From the NCBI GenBank assembly GCA_947650365.1, contig CANTAL010000022.1, positions 508,554 to 572,553 on the forward strand: DNA of 64,000 bases, given 5' to 3'. The notes under the pieces are model-generated. The model saw nothing but the letters and a program-made list of their open reading frames with translations, made no database searches and was not told the origin of the DNA. Positions 16,930 to 29,557 of this stretch are shown one piece after another. The DNA is from Chamaelirium japonicum. Taxonomy: Eukaryota > Streptophyta > Magnoliopsida > Liliales > Melanthiaceae. The position numbers and the translations under genes are program-made. Position 1 is the first letter of the stretch. Each line of letters starts with the position of its first letter.

Positions 16930-18030
16930 TGTTCGGGGGATTTTTCGCTGGTCCGTGCGGGCTGCCTGCAAGACAAAGAAAAGAGAACGTGAGAACGGCT
17001 GGCTCCCTCCGGAGCGCAGACCCTCCGACGCTCAAGTCAGTCACAGTGGCACAACGGCGAGCTGTAATGGACCAAAGAGGAAGGAAAAGGGATTTCGAAC
17101 CTGTACTATGGAGCCTGGGGGTGAGCATTTATAGCAATCGGCGGCCTACCGTGGCCCGACACGTGGAGATTCTTCCGGCGCCTTCTAGACCCCCCACGTT
17201 CTGGCTCGCGTGGGTCTGACAGTCCTTGGTACTCGCGCCCTGACATTCTGTCGTCAGGCCTGCCAGGCGGTTTGAGTGGGGGAGGGAATCTTTCTTGTCG
17301 TGGCCAGGTGGCCATTCTGGAATGTTCAAGTCTGGGAGGTCTCGAACTGATTCGAGCGAGCTTCCGTGGACCACGTTTGTCCACGTAGCTTCCGTGGGGT
17401 TTTGCCACCTGGCATCTCCTCATACATTGTGGGCGACCTCCGACGGGGAGCTAAGGTGAGCTCGCCCTCTATTGCTCCGCCTTCTCTTCCACATCTATCA
17501 AGAGTCGGACCTCGCGGGAGCAACCTCCTCGATAAACTGGGGAATTCTGGCGAGCTTGGGCGAGCTCCTGAGCGAGCTAGGCGAGCTACGGGGCGAGCTC
17601 CTGAGCGAGCTTCTGGGCGATCTCGGGCGAGCTCCGTCGAGCTCAGGCGAGCTCCTGAGCGAGCTTCTGGGCGATCTCAGGCGAGCTCCATCGAGCTCAG
17701 GCGAGCTCTTAAGAGTGCTCTTGGCCTGGCCCCTTTCAGCCTAATGTGGATCTCGCTCCCTGTCAAGGTGATTTGGTGAGCACGGGGGAGCGAACTCCTG
17801 CGAGCTGCACTCAGATACAAGGTGTCCATCCAGCTCCCTGTGGGGCGAGCTCCTGAGGGGTTGGGAGAGGCGAGCTGCACTCAGATACAAGGTGTCCATC
17901 CAGCTCCCTGTGGGGCGAGCTCCTGATGGGCTGGGAGGGCGAGCTTTTTGGACGGGCTCCCTCGAGAACTCTTATCTCAGATGCGTTTGCAATTCTACCC
18001 AAGATATGTGGTTTCTGTCTACCCCCAACA
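16930..18030 (-). repeat. Tat element 5' LTR
   Basis: 1,101 bp, TG...CA ends, one observed substitution against the other LTR (near 17994 versus 5942). Contains the presumed promoter TATA box at 17126-17135. Confidence 0.96.
17126..17135 (-). promoter_or_regulatory. Tat element promoter TATA box
   Basis: GCTATAAATG on the minus strand, about 200 bp before the inner LTR end, a usual position for the U3/R boundary of a 1.1-kb plant LTR. Confidence 0.55.
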
Positions 18031-18400
18031 ACTTCTTCAGCCTGATGAGTGCCTACTGGCATGAGCTGAACTCTATGATCCCTGAGCGGTGTGCATGCCC
18101 CCGCTCTAGGGATTTTCAGCGCTACCTAGATGAGGGCCACCTGCACCAGTTTCTGGCGGCGCTTCGGCCTGACTTTGCTCTTATCGTCGCTCAGTTCCTG
18201 CACCATGAGCCACTACCTCGGCTAGAGGATACTCTACTTGCCTTGGTCGACGAGGAGACTCATCTTCAGACTCAGGGTGCGCGCCCTCCTCCACCGGTTT
18301 CTGGTTCTGATAGCGTTCTGGCGGCCAGCTTCTCCGACGAGCCGGTATTTTGTCATTACTGTAAGGAGCCTAGTTAGATGAAATATGAGTCTCCCACATG
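18031..18400 (+). pseudogene. Copia-A gag, right part
   Basis: Begins with the ACTTC target duplication and continues the gag interrupted at 4877. It shows the RDFQRYLDEGHLHQFLAALR and FCHYCKE patterns, the latter the start of a nucleocapsid zinc knuckle. Fossil. Confidence 0.8.
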
Positions 18401-18689
18401 TCCACCCCACAATCCTCGTTGGGGTCCGAATGAGAGGACACCACACTGGACTCCTGCTTCACGTGACGATCGCCGAGGGGGTCAAGCTGGACGGAGTCGT
18501 GGACATGGTCAGCCCTCCTTCAGCCACTTTGGTGGCGTTGTTGCTTCTGTAGAGACTCCAGCGCCCACTACTGCTACTATTGCACAATTTCCACCTAAGT
18601 CGGATCGTCTCCAGCGACTTAAGGAGCTCCTACTTCGTCACATCGCCTCCACCAGCTCTTCGCCTGCTACCGGCTTGGCCGCCTCCTTT

Positions 18690-21600
18690 GGTACTGTTGT
18701 CCCTTGGATTTTTGATTCAGGTGCTTCCTGTTGTCTTACATATGACTCCGCTGTGCTCACCGACTGTGGTCCTGCTCCTACCCACATGGAGGTTCGTACT
18801 GCGGATGGTACTCTTGTACCTATTCCGTAGTGTGGATCCATCACTCCTACCTCAGACTACACTGGTCGCCTGACCCTATTCCATATTCATCATGCTCCTC
18901 TTCTTAATATTAATCTGATCTCTATTAGTTCTCTCTATGATTCTGGACTCACTGTCACCTTTATCTCCTCTACTTATGTTGTGCAGGATTCGCGAATGGG
19001 ATGGAGGATTGGGTTGGGCCGTAGAACGGGAGGACTTTATCAGCTGGATAATCTTTGTGTTTCACTTGCTTCTGTTGAGCCAGTTATGTCAATCGCCTCT
19101 GATGTTGACTTGTGGCACAAAAGGTTAGGTCATTTGTCCAGTGATCGACTCAAAAGCGTTTTTCGTTTGGGCGCTTTGGGTCGTGTGTCCTCTCCCCTCT
19201 CTGTCTTTATGAGCTGCAGATTGGCAAAGCATCTAGCCCTTCCATTTTCGGCTAGTGCTTCCAAATCTATTGCTCCTTTTGATTTAGTGCATTCTGATAT
19301 TTGGAGCCCTGCTCTAGTTGCTTCTTTTATTGGTTTTTTATATTATGTAAGTTTCATAGATGATTACTCCCATTGTACGTGGGTTCATCTCATGCGTCGC
19401 CGCTCCAAGATTTCTCATATTTACTAGACCTTCACTACTATGACCCAGTTTGGTCGGCGCATTAAGACGTTTCGGTTTGATTGTGCCTAGGAGTATCTCT
19501 CTTTTGAGATGTGTGAGATTCTTCAGACTCACGGCACTCTTCACCAACAGTCGTGTCCACACACCCATGAACAGAACGGAGTCACCTAGTGCAAACATCT
19601 CCATGTCCTTAAGACAGCACGAGCTCTCCTTCTGTCTGCTTCTATTTTGTATTCCTACTGGGCCAAGGCTGTTCTGACCGCCGTTCATCTCATCAATATC
19701 ACTCCGTCCTCTACCCTTTCTGATATTACCCTGTACGAGCGGCTTTACTCCATATCTCCTGACTACTCCCTACTTCGCACCTTTAGGTGCACATGTTTCG
19801 TTCTCTTCTCTCCCCATGAGCGCACCAAACTCGCTGCTAGGTCTGTTAGGTGTGTTCATCTGGGGCTCAGTCGGGAGCACAAGGACTATCGGTGCTATGA
19901 ACCCATGGCTCGCCGGATCCGTATCTCTCATTACGTTTCTTTTATTGAAGACGTTATGTACTTTTCCACCGAGTCCCGAGATCTTCCCTTACCTCCTATG
20001 TCACCTCCGTGCCTTCACTACCTCTCACCCTTCCCTCCCACATCTCCCTCACCGCCTCCACCATCACCTCTTACCCGTGTCTATATTCATCACTCTGTAG
20101 CTCCTCCTCCAGAGTCGATTCATACTGATACTCCCTCACTTATTGCTACTACTCCTTCTTCACCGATCGTGATTTTGCTCCTGTTCGGTGCTACCTAGAT
20201 CATGAACATCACCCTCCTGACAGATATGACTACTCTCCGGACAGGTTTGGCTACTCTGCCTTTACCTCTGACTCTTCTGACCCATCTAGCTATTCTACCG
20301 ATGCCTCATATTCTTCATCTTATCAGACTTTTCTTACTACTCTTTATACCCACCGGAAGGCTCAATCATACTGTGAGGCAACTTTACATCCAGAGTGGCG
20401 ACAGGCCATGTCAGTGGAGTTTGAGGCTTTTCAACGGACCCAGACATGGGATATGGTGCATTGTCCCTCAGACGTGGTGTCTGTTAGCTACAAGTGGATA
20501 TTCAAGGTCAAGACTCAACCTGACGGATCTATTGAGTGGCACAAGGCCCACCTTGTTCCTCGTGACTTCTCCCAGGAGTATAGGATTGATTACAAGGAGA
20601 CATTTGCTCCAGTTGCTCGGATGACTACTGTGCGCACCCTCTTAGCTGTGGCAACTACTCGAGGGTGACATCTCTATCAGATGGATGTTACCAATGAGTT
20701 CTTTCATGATGACCTCTTCGATGAAGTAAACATGGCTCCCCCTCCGGGCATTTATGTTCTTCCAGTTCACATTTGTCGTTTGCGCCATGGTATCTACGGG
20801 CTCAAATAAGCACCTCGGGTATGGTTTGAGCGATTTCATAGTGTCGTTCTGACAGCTGGGTTTGTTGAGAGACACTCTGACTACGCTCTGTTCACCTGCT
20901 CCTCTAGTCAGGGTATTGATGTGCTGCTTTTATATATGGATGATATGATCATCACTGGGGATGACAGTGCTACCATAGCTTCCCTTCAGCATCACCTCCA
21001 GAGTCAGTTCGAGATAAAGGATCTGGGCCCTCTTCGATACTTTCTTGGCCTTGAGATTAACCAGTCAACTTGAGGATTATTGATCTCTCAACAGAAGTAC
21101 ATCTTCGATATTTTTATCGAGACTGCTCTTACTGACTCTTGTACTGCTGACACGCCTATGGAGCTCAACTTGAAGCTCCTCTCTACAGATGGTGAGCCTC
21201 TCCATGATATCTCTTGTTATCAGCGGCTGGTTAGGATGCTCGTTTATCTCACCATGACTAGGCCTGACATTGCCCATGCTATTGGTATTGTCAGCCAGTT
21301 AGTTTAGTCTCCTCGCTCGGTTCACTATGCAGCGGTCCTTCAGATTATTCGATATCTTTGTGGTACTGTCACTCGATCACTGTTGTTTCCTCCATATCTT
21401 TATTGGTTCTGCGTGCTTGCTCTGATGCAAATGGGGCTGGAGATGTTGCTACTCGTTGATTTACCACAGGCTACTGTGTGTTTCTTGGTGATTCACATAT
21501 TTTTTGGTACAGTAAAAAATAGGAGTCTATTGCACACTCCAGCACCGAAGCTGAATACTAGGCTATGGCTTCCACCACTGCAAAGATTGTCTAGCTTCGA

Positions 21601-21830
21601 TGTCTTTTACTCGACTTGGGAGTCAGGATATCTGGGGCTACACCTCTATTATGTGATAACCGGAGTGCCATTCAAATTTCTAGCAATCCGGTTTTTCATG
21701 AGCGGACCAAACACATCGAGGTCGACTGTCATTATGTTCGGCAGGAGTTTCTTGCAAACATCATCTCCTTGCCGTTCATTCTCCGACGGAGCAGACTGCT
21801 GATTTTCTCACAAAACCCCTGACGATTGCT
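18690..21830 (+). pseudogene. Copia-A pol remnant (protease, integrase, RT, RNase H)
   Basis: Recognisable in copia order: protease WIFDSGASCCLTYDS (about 18706); integrase zinc finger LWHKRLGHLSSDRL (about 19111) and core FIDDYSHCTWVHLMRRRSK (about 19351); RT VSYKWIFKVKTQPDGSIEW (about 20485), DYKETFAPVARMTTVRTLL and LLYMDDMIITGDD (about 20930); RNase H YLTMTRPDIAHAIGIVSQL (about 21245). Broken, with roughly a dozen interruptions. Confidence 0.9.
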
Positions 21831-21880
21831 AAATTTTATCATATTATAAGCAAACTCTCAGTACATGATCAACCGTGAGT

Positions 21881-22034
21881 TTGAGGGGGAGTATTAATGT
21901 TTATACAGGTCAAGTTCTATGTACAGTCGGGTCGGGTTGTGTGTATATACATGTACATATATATTGGACTTCAGTCCCTCAATGAGAACTATTTTATTCT
22001 CTCCAAACCCCAGCGGTCATCTCCTAACATTGGA
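21881..22034 (+). repeat. Copia-A polypurine tract, 3' LTR (21892-22029) and right target duplication
   Basis: TTTGAGGGGGAG precedes the 138-bp LTR, which ends TCTCCTAACA. TTGGA (22030-22034) repeats 3708-3712. This LTR is about 12% diverged from the 5' LTR and about equally related to the solitary 3' end at 36129-36266. Confidence 0.92.
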
Positions 22035-22078
22035 GAACCTCTAGTTCCCATTAACCTCTTATCACTTATCATAAATAA

Positions 22079-22895
<817 letters not shown>

Positions 22896-23181
22896 AAGAG
22901 TCCAGCTCACACCCCAGCTAATATAGAGATAGAGAGAGAGAGTCCACCTACTCTCTAAAAAAATAAAGAGAGAGAGGGAGAGTCACTCCCCCGGCGAGAA
23001 GATCGCCTCCCCCTCCCCTTCGATCCGCGCAAATCGTAGCCGCCCTTCACTCCCACCTCTTCAAGCAAGAATATCGCCCCCTCCCCCCTCCTTCTCGAGC
23101 CCTCCAAATCGAGCCCCTTCCAAATCGGACCCGCCCTTCACGCCCCCATTTTCAGCTGATCAGATCGCCCCCGCCTCCCCC

Positions 23182-23234
<53 letters not shown>

Positions 23235-24190
23235 TGCGGCTCGATTTGGAAGGCATGGGCTGGAGAAATGAAGGAGAAGCTGATTCGGATTTCAGCAGGT
23301 CCTCCCTCCTTGTTAAAATTTTCCCCTTTTTTTACTTTCCTTTTTTCCTTCCATTGCTCCAACCCGTGCGATTTCTTGGATCGGACTCAACGTCGAATGC
23401 ATGTCTGATTCCTACTTTCCAAAAAAAAAATAACAAATTCTTCGGCCCAAAACTTTCTCCCAAATTTAAGTTGATCACCCACCTTATAAGGTCAATCATA
23501 AATGCTGTTTTTTTATGATGTTGCTGATTTTGCAAATTTGATGATGATGCTGATTTTGCTTATGAAAATAAAAAAAAATTGAGAGTATAAGATTAAACAA
23601 TACATAGACTAAATCAATGTTCCCCCTTTTTTCTTTTCCTTTTGCTGATTTTGCTATGTTTGCCCTTTTTTCGTGATTTTTTTGTGATTTTGTTGAATTT
23701 TTAATTATCTAGGAGTGTGGTGGGAAATGCAAAGCCGGCTTCACTCCCGGAGGGATTAGTCCAAGCCCGAAGTGGGTCCATTGCCCGAAATACTAATTTT
23801 ACTGATTTTTTCGATGTTTGCCCTATTTTCTTGATTTTTTTTTCGTCAATTTAAAAACAATGAAAGAAAGATAAAGGTGAGCGGTTAAATCTTTAAAGTC
23901 TGATTTTTGCCTATGTTTGCATCAAAACAAACCCAAACCAAAATGCAAAGGGACGGCTTTCACCATGTCTTCATAATGTTGGATCCTTTTTTCTCAAAAT
24001 GTTAGATCATTTTAAAAAAACTTTCTTAATGAATGCATGCCCGTGCACTTGATTCTATCCCCCAATTTTTATGAAATTTTTTTTGGCTCTAGGTGCAAAG
24101 GTATTGATCTTCGGATACCTTTGCAGAAATCAGGAAATTTGCTGATCTTGCTTACTTTGCTGATTTTTTTTTATTATATCTTCCTTGCAG

Positions 24191-24257
24191 TTACTACTAC
24201 CCCGTTCGGAGCACTTCATGCTCGAATCACCTTCCAGCCAAACACCTCCACAACTAA
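24191..24257 (+). other. Exon-like cassette a
   Basis: Follows TTCCTTGCAG and reads TTACTACTACCCCGTTCGG onward, homologous to cassettes b, c and d. Unlike them, the donor region lacks the intact GTAAGT, so this copy may not splice at its 3' end. Confidence 0.45.
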
Positions 24258-24653
24258 GTCTTCTCTATCCAAAATGCTCTTTTGCTCAATCGAGAGCCAT
24301 TCGTGACTCGCCCTTTTTTTTTCCCTTTAGTGATAATTGTCCTGTGTTGCCCCTTTTTTTTTGTGATTTCTGCCTATGTTTGCATCAAAACAAACCCAAA
24401 CTGACATGCAAAGGGACGGCTTTCACAATGTCTTCATAATGTTGGATCCTTTTTTCTCAAAATGTTAGATCTTTTTAGAAAAACTTTCTTAATGAATGCA
24501 TGCCCGTGCACTTGATTCTATACCCCAATTTTTATGAAATTTTTTTAGCTCTAGGTGCAAAGGTATTGATCTTCGGATACCTTTGCAGAAATCAGGAAAT
24601 CTGTTGATCTTGCTTACTTTGCTGATTTTTTTTTTATTGTATCTCCCTTGTAG

Positions 24654-24720
24654 TTACTACTACCCCGTTCGGAGCACTTCATGCTCAAATCACCTTCCAG
24701 CCAAACACCTCCACAACTAA
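24654..24720 (+). other. Exon-like cassette b
   Basis: 67 nt between a pyrimidine-rich acceptor (CTCCCTTGTAG) and a consensus donor (GTAAGTCTTC). Same sequence class as c and d; no conserved reading frame is evident. Confidence 0.5.
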
Positions 24721-25085
24721 GTAAGTCTTCTCTATCCGAAATGCTCTTTTGCTCAATCGAGAGCCATTCTTGACTCCCTCTTTTTTTTTCCTTTAGAGAT
24801 AATCGTCTTGTGTTTGCAGATTTTCTTTTTTCATCGATCTAAAAATAAACACGGTAAAGTGTTCCAATTTTTGGTTTCCAATTTTTTGGGTGCAAGTGAG
24901 ATCAACAATTAATTTTTTGGCTTCCAATTTTTTGGTTACAAGTGCGATCCAATGCAAAAACTATGACTTCAACAAAGGTTCAATATCATTTTTGCTATTT
25001 TGATTTTTTTTGCTGATTTTGCTTATTTCGAACAGCAAATTTGTAAAAAAATCAGTAAATTTGCTGATCTTGCTTATTTCGAACA

Positions 25086-25121
<36 letters not shown>

Positions 25122-25164
25122 ATCTCTCTCAATAGGGAAATTTGTACCTGTTTTCTAACTATAT

Positions 25165-25268
25165 AACAAGGGACAGCGGTTTTCTACTGACTAGGACAAT
25201 ATGAAACCAAAGTTGACTAGACAAAAAAAAAACATTGCTGACTAGACCAATTCATTTCAGCCGAGAGA
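25165..25268 (+). repeat. About 105-bp direct repeat (second copy)
   Basis: Matches 22790-22895; directly follows the point (about 25163) where copy 1 of the segmental duplication stops matching copy 2. Confidence 0.8.
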
Positions 25269-25307
25269 GAATTTTTTTGCGTTATTAAACCATAGTTACC
25301 TATAGGC

Positions 25308-25405
25308 CATTAGACCCTGGTTATACATGACTCATTAGACCCGGGGTACACATGAGTCATTAGACCTTTGTCAGACACGGGTCATTCGACCCTGGTTATG
25401 GAATC
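25308..25405 (+). repeat. 25-bp minisatellite, four copies
   Basis: CATTAGACCC-type units start at 25308, 25333, 25358 and 25383, an exact 25-bp period with moderate divergence. Confidence 0.8.
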
Positions 25406-25599
25406 TATTTCAAACTTCTGAATAAAAGTAGAGTACAACCTTCTTACCGATATCAGGTACGATTTTTATACGATGTAGGGTACGGGGAAACTCGGCTCCA
25501 AATAGGTTTGGTCCTCAAAAGGTATGTCTTATAGGCCAAAGTGGACCCCTAAGTCTCAGAGGGTACTCACTAGATTCCAGTACATGGTTGGATAGGTCT

Positions 25600-26045
25600 C
25601 GAGAATTCGGACCCGTTGTTGCCAGTTTTGCGGCAATCAGAATCCGGACCGCAAGTTTATGATCAATGCAAGATTGGCTGAACGGGGGCCCGCAGTGGGG
25701 GCATTTTGGTAACTACCTCTAGTGGGGTTCAACCTTCTATCAATTAGTAGATCCCAAAATTTAGGACTCATTGCCATTGGTTTCACGATAATCGGGGTCC
25801 GGTCCTAAAAGTTACGATCGATGAAAGATTTGTTGAACCGGGCCCCAGGTAAGGGCATCTTGGTAATTACATCTGGTAGGTATCAACCTATCGCTAATGG
25901 ATAAACCTCGGAGAACCAAGTCTATGGCCGCTAGTTTCATCCAATTTCGACATCGGACTACAAAACGTGGAATGTTTCGATGACTGTGCATAGCACAATG
26001 GTCGGGCCATGCCACTTAAGTGGCTGCTAAGGGTATCCCCTAATT
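25600..26045. repeat. Degenerate LTR-like sequence with a diverged about 153-bp duplication
   Basis: The block from about 25618 (GCCAGTTTTGCGGCAATC, ending GGGCATTTTGGTAACTAC) is echoed at about 25771 (GCCATTGGTTTCACGATAATC, ending GGGCATCTTGGTAATTAC). The style resembles LTR interiors of plant Ty3/gypsy elements, but no LTR pair or coding remnant was found. Fossil, low confidence. Confidence 0.35.
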
Positions 26046-26339
26046 CATAATATAAATTCTATACAATAGTTTATGAAAACAACTCCTAATATTTTAATTA
26101 AAATTAAAGTAAAAGACTTATATGCCCTTAAGGGCTTATTCAATTTGCAAATCATACCACCCATACTCTTACAAAACCATTGCTCCGGGATGAGGTTTGC
26201 CTCGCTCCCAAACCTCGTAAGAAGGTCGGCCGGCCATCCCGTCGGCGACGATCCGAATAGGGCGCTAGGGAGGGCGGCCCAGAACACTCTGTGCGAGCCA
26301 GGGTGGCCTAGTTCCTAGCCAGCGGGGTCCGGAAAATGG

Positions 26340-27475
26340 CCCGGAGTTGGGCTGTTTCGAGGCATGCAACAGAGAAGGAGGAGGTGCAAAGGAGCTTGCC
26401 TTGACGTGGAGAAGAGGCTGGGCCGGTTGGGAATCCGGACGTCGGGGTGGAGGAAGAGGTGGTCGCCAGTCGTCAGAGTCGTCGGCGATGGGGCATAGGG
26501 GATCGGGCTGTCGGGATTGTTGGCGACGGGGCGTCGTATTGGGCCGTCAGGATCGTTGGCGACGGGGCGCCGGATCGGGGCGAGGTGGTGGGGCGATGGG
26601 GCACCGACGATCGGGCCTTCGGGTCGTGCGGCCCGGAGGAGGGGTGATGGGTGGCGGCCGTCGGGTCGGGGATGCTGGTGTCGGTGGTTGGGTCGGGTTG
26701 GCAACGCGAAGAGAGAGGGGCCGGAGGGGGGCTCTCACCTAGGCAGCGGCGGCCGTCGAGCGGTGCCAGCAGAAACCGAGAGGGGGAGGGGAGTGAGGGA
26801 GATGTAGAGGAGAGAGAGACATAGGGTTGGGAGAGAGGGGCTCGAGCTAAGGAAGGGGGAGAGGGGCTGAAGGAGGGAAGGGGGAGGGGGCTAGCATGGG
26901 GTTTTTAAAAGGGAGGGGAGGAGCAGCGACCGACGGGATTCGGGACTGGATCCGGGGCGGCGGCAGCGGCGAGATTCGGGGCGGGATCCGGGGCGGCGGC
27001 CGGCGGGATTCGTGGGCTCGAGATGAGGGGAGAGCAGGGGTGACGGGACGTGAGGAAGGGGGGGCGGCTGGCGGGTCGGATTGGATCGGGTTTGGTGAGA
27101 TCCGAGAGAGAGGGGGGTCGGATTTGAGAGGGAGAAGAGGGATCCGTGAGAGAGAGATATGAGATCGTGGGAGAGGGAGTGGGATCCGAGAGGGAGAAGA
27201 AGGGGATCGGGTTTTGGGGGGTTGAGGAGAGAGAGAGAGAGAGATATATCAGTTGAGTTGGGTTCGGTTTGGAATTAAGAGAGAGAAAGAGAGATGTATG
27301 GGGATTGGTTTGGGTTTGGCTAAAATGGGTTGGTTGAAGGGGATGTATAAAATTTAAATGGGTTTGGTTGGGTTCGGATGAGGGAGAAGGTGGGTTTGGG
27401 TTTGGGATAAAGTGAGAGAAAGAGAGATAGAGAGAGAGAGAGAGGAAGGAGGGGTGGCTGTTGGTTTGGGTTTGG
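26340..27475. repeat. Strand-biased G/A-rich tract
   Basis: More than 1 kb with strong purine excess on the plus strand: first GC-rich with repeated GGCGACGGGGCGCC-like phrases (about 26460-26660), then GAGAG- and GGGATCCGAGAG-like repeats and GGGTTTGGGTTTGG runs. Several overlapping frames exist on both strands but have only composition-driven sequence. Confidence 0.6.
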
Positions 27476-29540
27476 GTTTTTATTTATTTGTTTTCTTTCT
27501 TTTTTTTTTTCACTTATAACAAATCGGCTCGACTCGAGCTCGAACCCGTCGCGCTGAGATCCGCCAGCATGTGAACCTCGTTAGGTCCGATCAACTCGGA
27601 TAAGCACCAATTTATTAATTCACATAAGATTATCGTGCTCTGATACACGCACGTACATGCCCAAGCATAAAGTATTATTCTTTCACTATCGCTTTGCGAC
27701 TCGGACCCCGAACCCATTGTTCGGTCCAACTCAAGCTCAAACACACAGCATAGCCATTAGCATATTTGAAAAAAAAAATTCATTGGTCTACCAGCAATAA
27801 TAATAATACTAAAACACAGGGGTGCCCATAGCAAAAGTGAACTCGGATTTTCCGGTTATTACAATCATCCTCGGTTCCCTGGCCATATTTCTAGGATTGT
27901 TTCCTTTTCTTTCTAGCGAAGTTGTACACGAATGAGCACTTGCTCGGAGCGTGTTAGTTTTTCGGTCACAGGAAGAAGGAGATGATGCTACATCCATGGT
28001 TCGGGCAAGCGGTACCATGGCGTGTAAAGACCCGGCGAAAGCGTGCACGTTGGCGATGATCGGGATCGTCGTCAGAGATCGTGCAAAACGGAAGAGCAGG
28101 ATATCTTGGCTGTGTTATTCAGGTTCAGGGGTCGGGACCCTGGACTTGATTCAGTTTGGATGTTTTTTCTGTTGTTTCTCTTTACTTAGTGTTTAGAGAA
28201 CCCCAATGATAATGTGATTATCTATCTTGTTTGTGAGTTTGTCTCTAGATCAGGCTTAGGGTTAGTACTAAGCTTATGGATTCATTGGTGTCTCTATATG
28301 GTTCTAACACGTGCGAATCCGGTGGCTAGCTAAAAGAAAAGGTGGTAACCGCCCTCGTGGTAGTTCAGGTAGCCAAGTATTATGCACCGAGATAGACGCA
28401 TTGTTAGATTTGTTTAGAGATAACTAATATCTCCATAAGAAGTATGATAACCCTAGTGGGATGCCCTTTTCCCCACGTGGTCCTAGCGACCAAGTTAGGT
28501 TAGGATTTCACTGTATGATACCCGTTTCTAGATGATGTTTGATGGAAGTATGAACTCATCACGATTTGGTTATGCCACCATTAGGTTAAGGTCCGACGGA
28601 GGTTGTCGGATGTCCCTATTTGGCCAGCATCGAAACCTATAATGAGATAAGGTCTACTATAACATCAGGCATTAAATTATGAACGAGGCGTCATACTAGT
28701 GAGAGTCCTTTCCACGTTGACCTTAGGCTAGGCTCCAGATCTTAGGATTATGGGCAAACTTGTGAAGTATCGGGATCCTTGGAATCTATGTAATGTGATC
28801 CTTGCAAGAAAGGCGAAAGCTGAGTATTCAAGGTAGGGACTATGATATTTTCCGAGGATACTAATGTTTTGCGTGAAGGTTTGTAATCCTAGTGGGAGTA
28901 CGGTAGACCAGGGTCTAAGTCTAGGAGGTCGTGACCTTTCTAGATATGCATAAAACCTCATAAAGAAAGGATGTGTCAGAGGTTCCCTCCAATGGGGAGC
29001 CCCTAGCCTCCACAATCAACCGGCTAAGGGTCTGGGTGGGAGGTACGCAGTTCGATATTCCTATCGGGTGAGAGCTGTGTTTTCTTCCATGCTGGTTCGC
29101 CTAGTGGTTTCCTTCGGGACATGGAGGATGCCGGTGGCAGTAGGTGACGATTTTTTTCCTGCACAACGGGAGTTTATGAACCCCCCTGCCGACACCACCT
29201 AGATTTATAGGAAGCATCCGAAAGCTTGTGTGAAGTCGTCGTTGCTGCGCACACGGGTCACGTAAAGTTGGCCAAAAGGAGACTGGGAGGTCTTTCAGTT
29301 TACCATGGGTAATTCTGATGAAGACTGGGTCGTAAAAACCCCGTTGGCAGAAGCGGTTGCATGCTCTCACCAAGATGATGTCTCTAATTCAAGACCGATA
29401 GTATCAGTGCTCGCGCCCAGGGAATTTAGTTTCCTGGATGTCTCCACTTGAGGTAGTGAAGACATAGTGGCTGGAGTAAATATTATCTATTTCTAAATTC
29501 CATAAAATAGATTATAGTAAACTCTAATTTTGCTTTGAAC
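27476..29540. other. Intergenic stretch, nothing firmly recognised
   Basis: Mixed-composition DNA without a convincing frame. CGGTTATTACAATC near 27856 and the general style suggest LTR remnants. I compared it with the 1.95-kb LTR at 33525-35475 because a 5' LTR of Copia-C should lie here, and saw no match. TAGTATCAGTGCTCG at about 29401 loosely resembles a Met-tRNA PBS. Confidence 0.4.
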
Positions 29541-29557
29541 CATTGTTTACAGAAATC

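Larger units (their letters stand above)
4878..18030 (-). mobile_element. Young, apparently whole Ty3/gypsy element, Tat lineage (Grande/RIRE2/Retand-like)
   Basis: 13,153 bp on the minus strand: 5' LTR 16930-18030, PBS, gag-protease, pol, tandem repeats, an antisense gene, a second repeat array, PPT, 3' LTR 4878-5978. The LTRs are 1,101 bp and I find only one difference between them; with the ACTTC duplication this implies a very recent insertion (tens of thousands of years at usual plant rates). Two different RNase H domains in pol and an antisense extra gene place it in the Tat lineage. The main frames look open, so the element appears whole. It is inserted into the gag of Copia-A. Confidence 0.96.
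3713..22029 (+). mobile_element. Copia-A: old Ty1/copia element (short LTR, Ale/Retrofit-like), interrupted by a Tat element
   Basis: Both LTRs are 138 bp and the element is bounded by a perfect 5-bp target duplication, TTGGA (3708-3712 and 22030-22034). Without the nested gypsy element and its target duplication it would be about 5.16 kb. Order on the plus strand is LTR, Met-tRNA PBS, C-rich leader, gag, protease, integrase, RT, RNase H, PPT, LTR, the Ty1/copia order. I count about 17 differences between the LTRs (about 12%), which at the usual plant rate suggests an insertion several million years old. It is a broken fossil with roughly a dozen or more coding interruptions besides the nested insertion. 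Confidence 0.93.

Noticed and set aside
26315-27162. Several frames of 80-130 residues on both strands
   Set aside because: They overlap one another in a G/A-rich tract and consist of Gly/Arg or Pro/Ser low-complexity sequence.
27500-29540. Candidate 5' LTR of Copia-C
   Set aside because: Compared by eye with 33525-35475; no shared blocks. The PBS-like TAGTATCAGTGC at about 29401 is too imperfect to place an LTR end.
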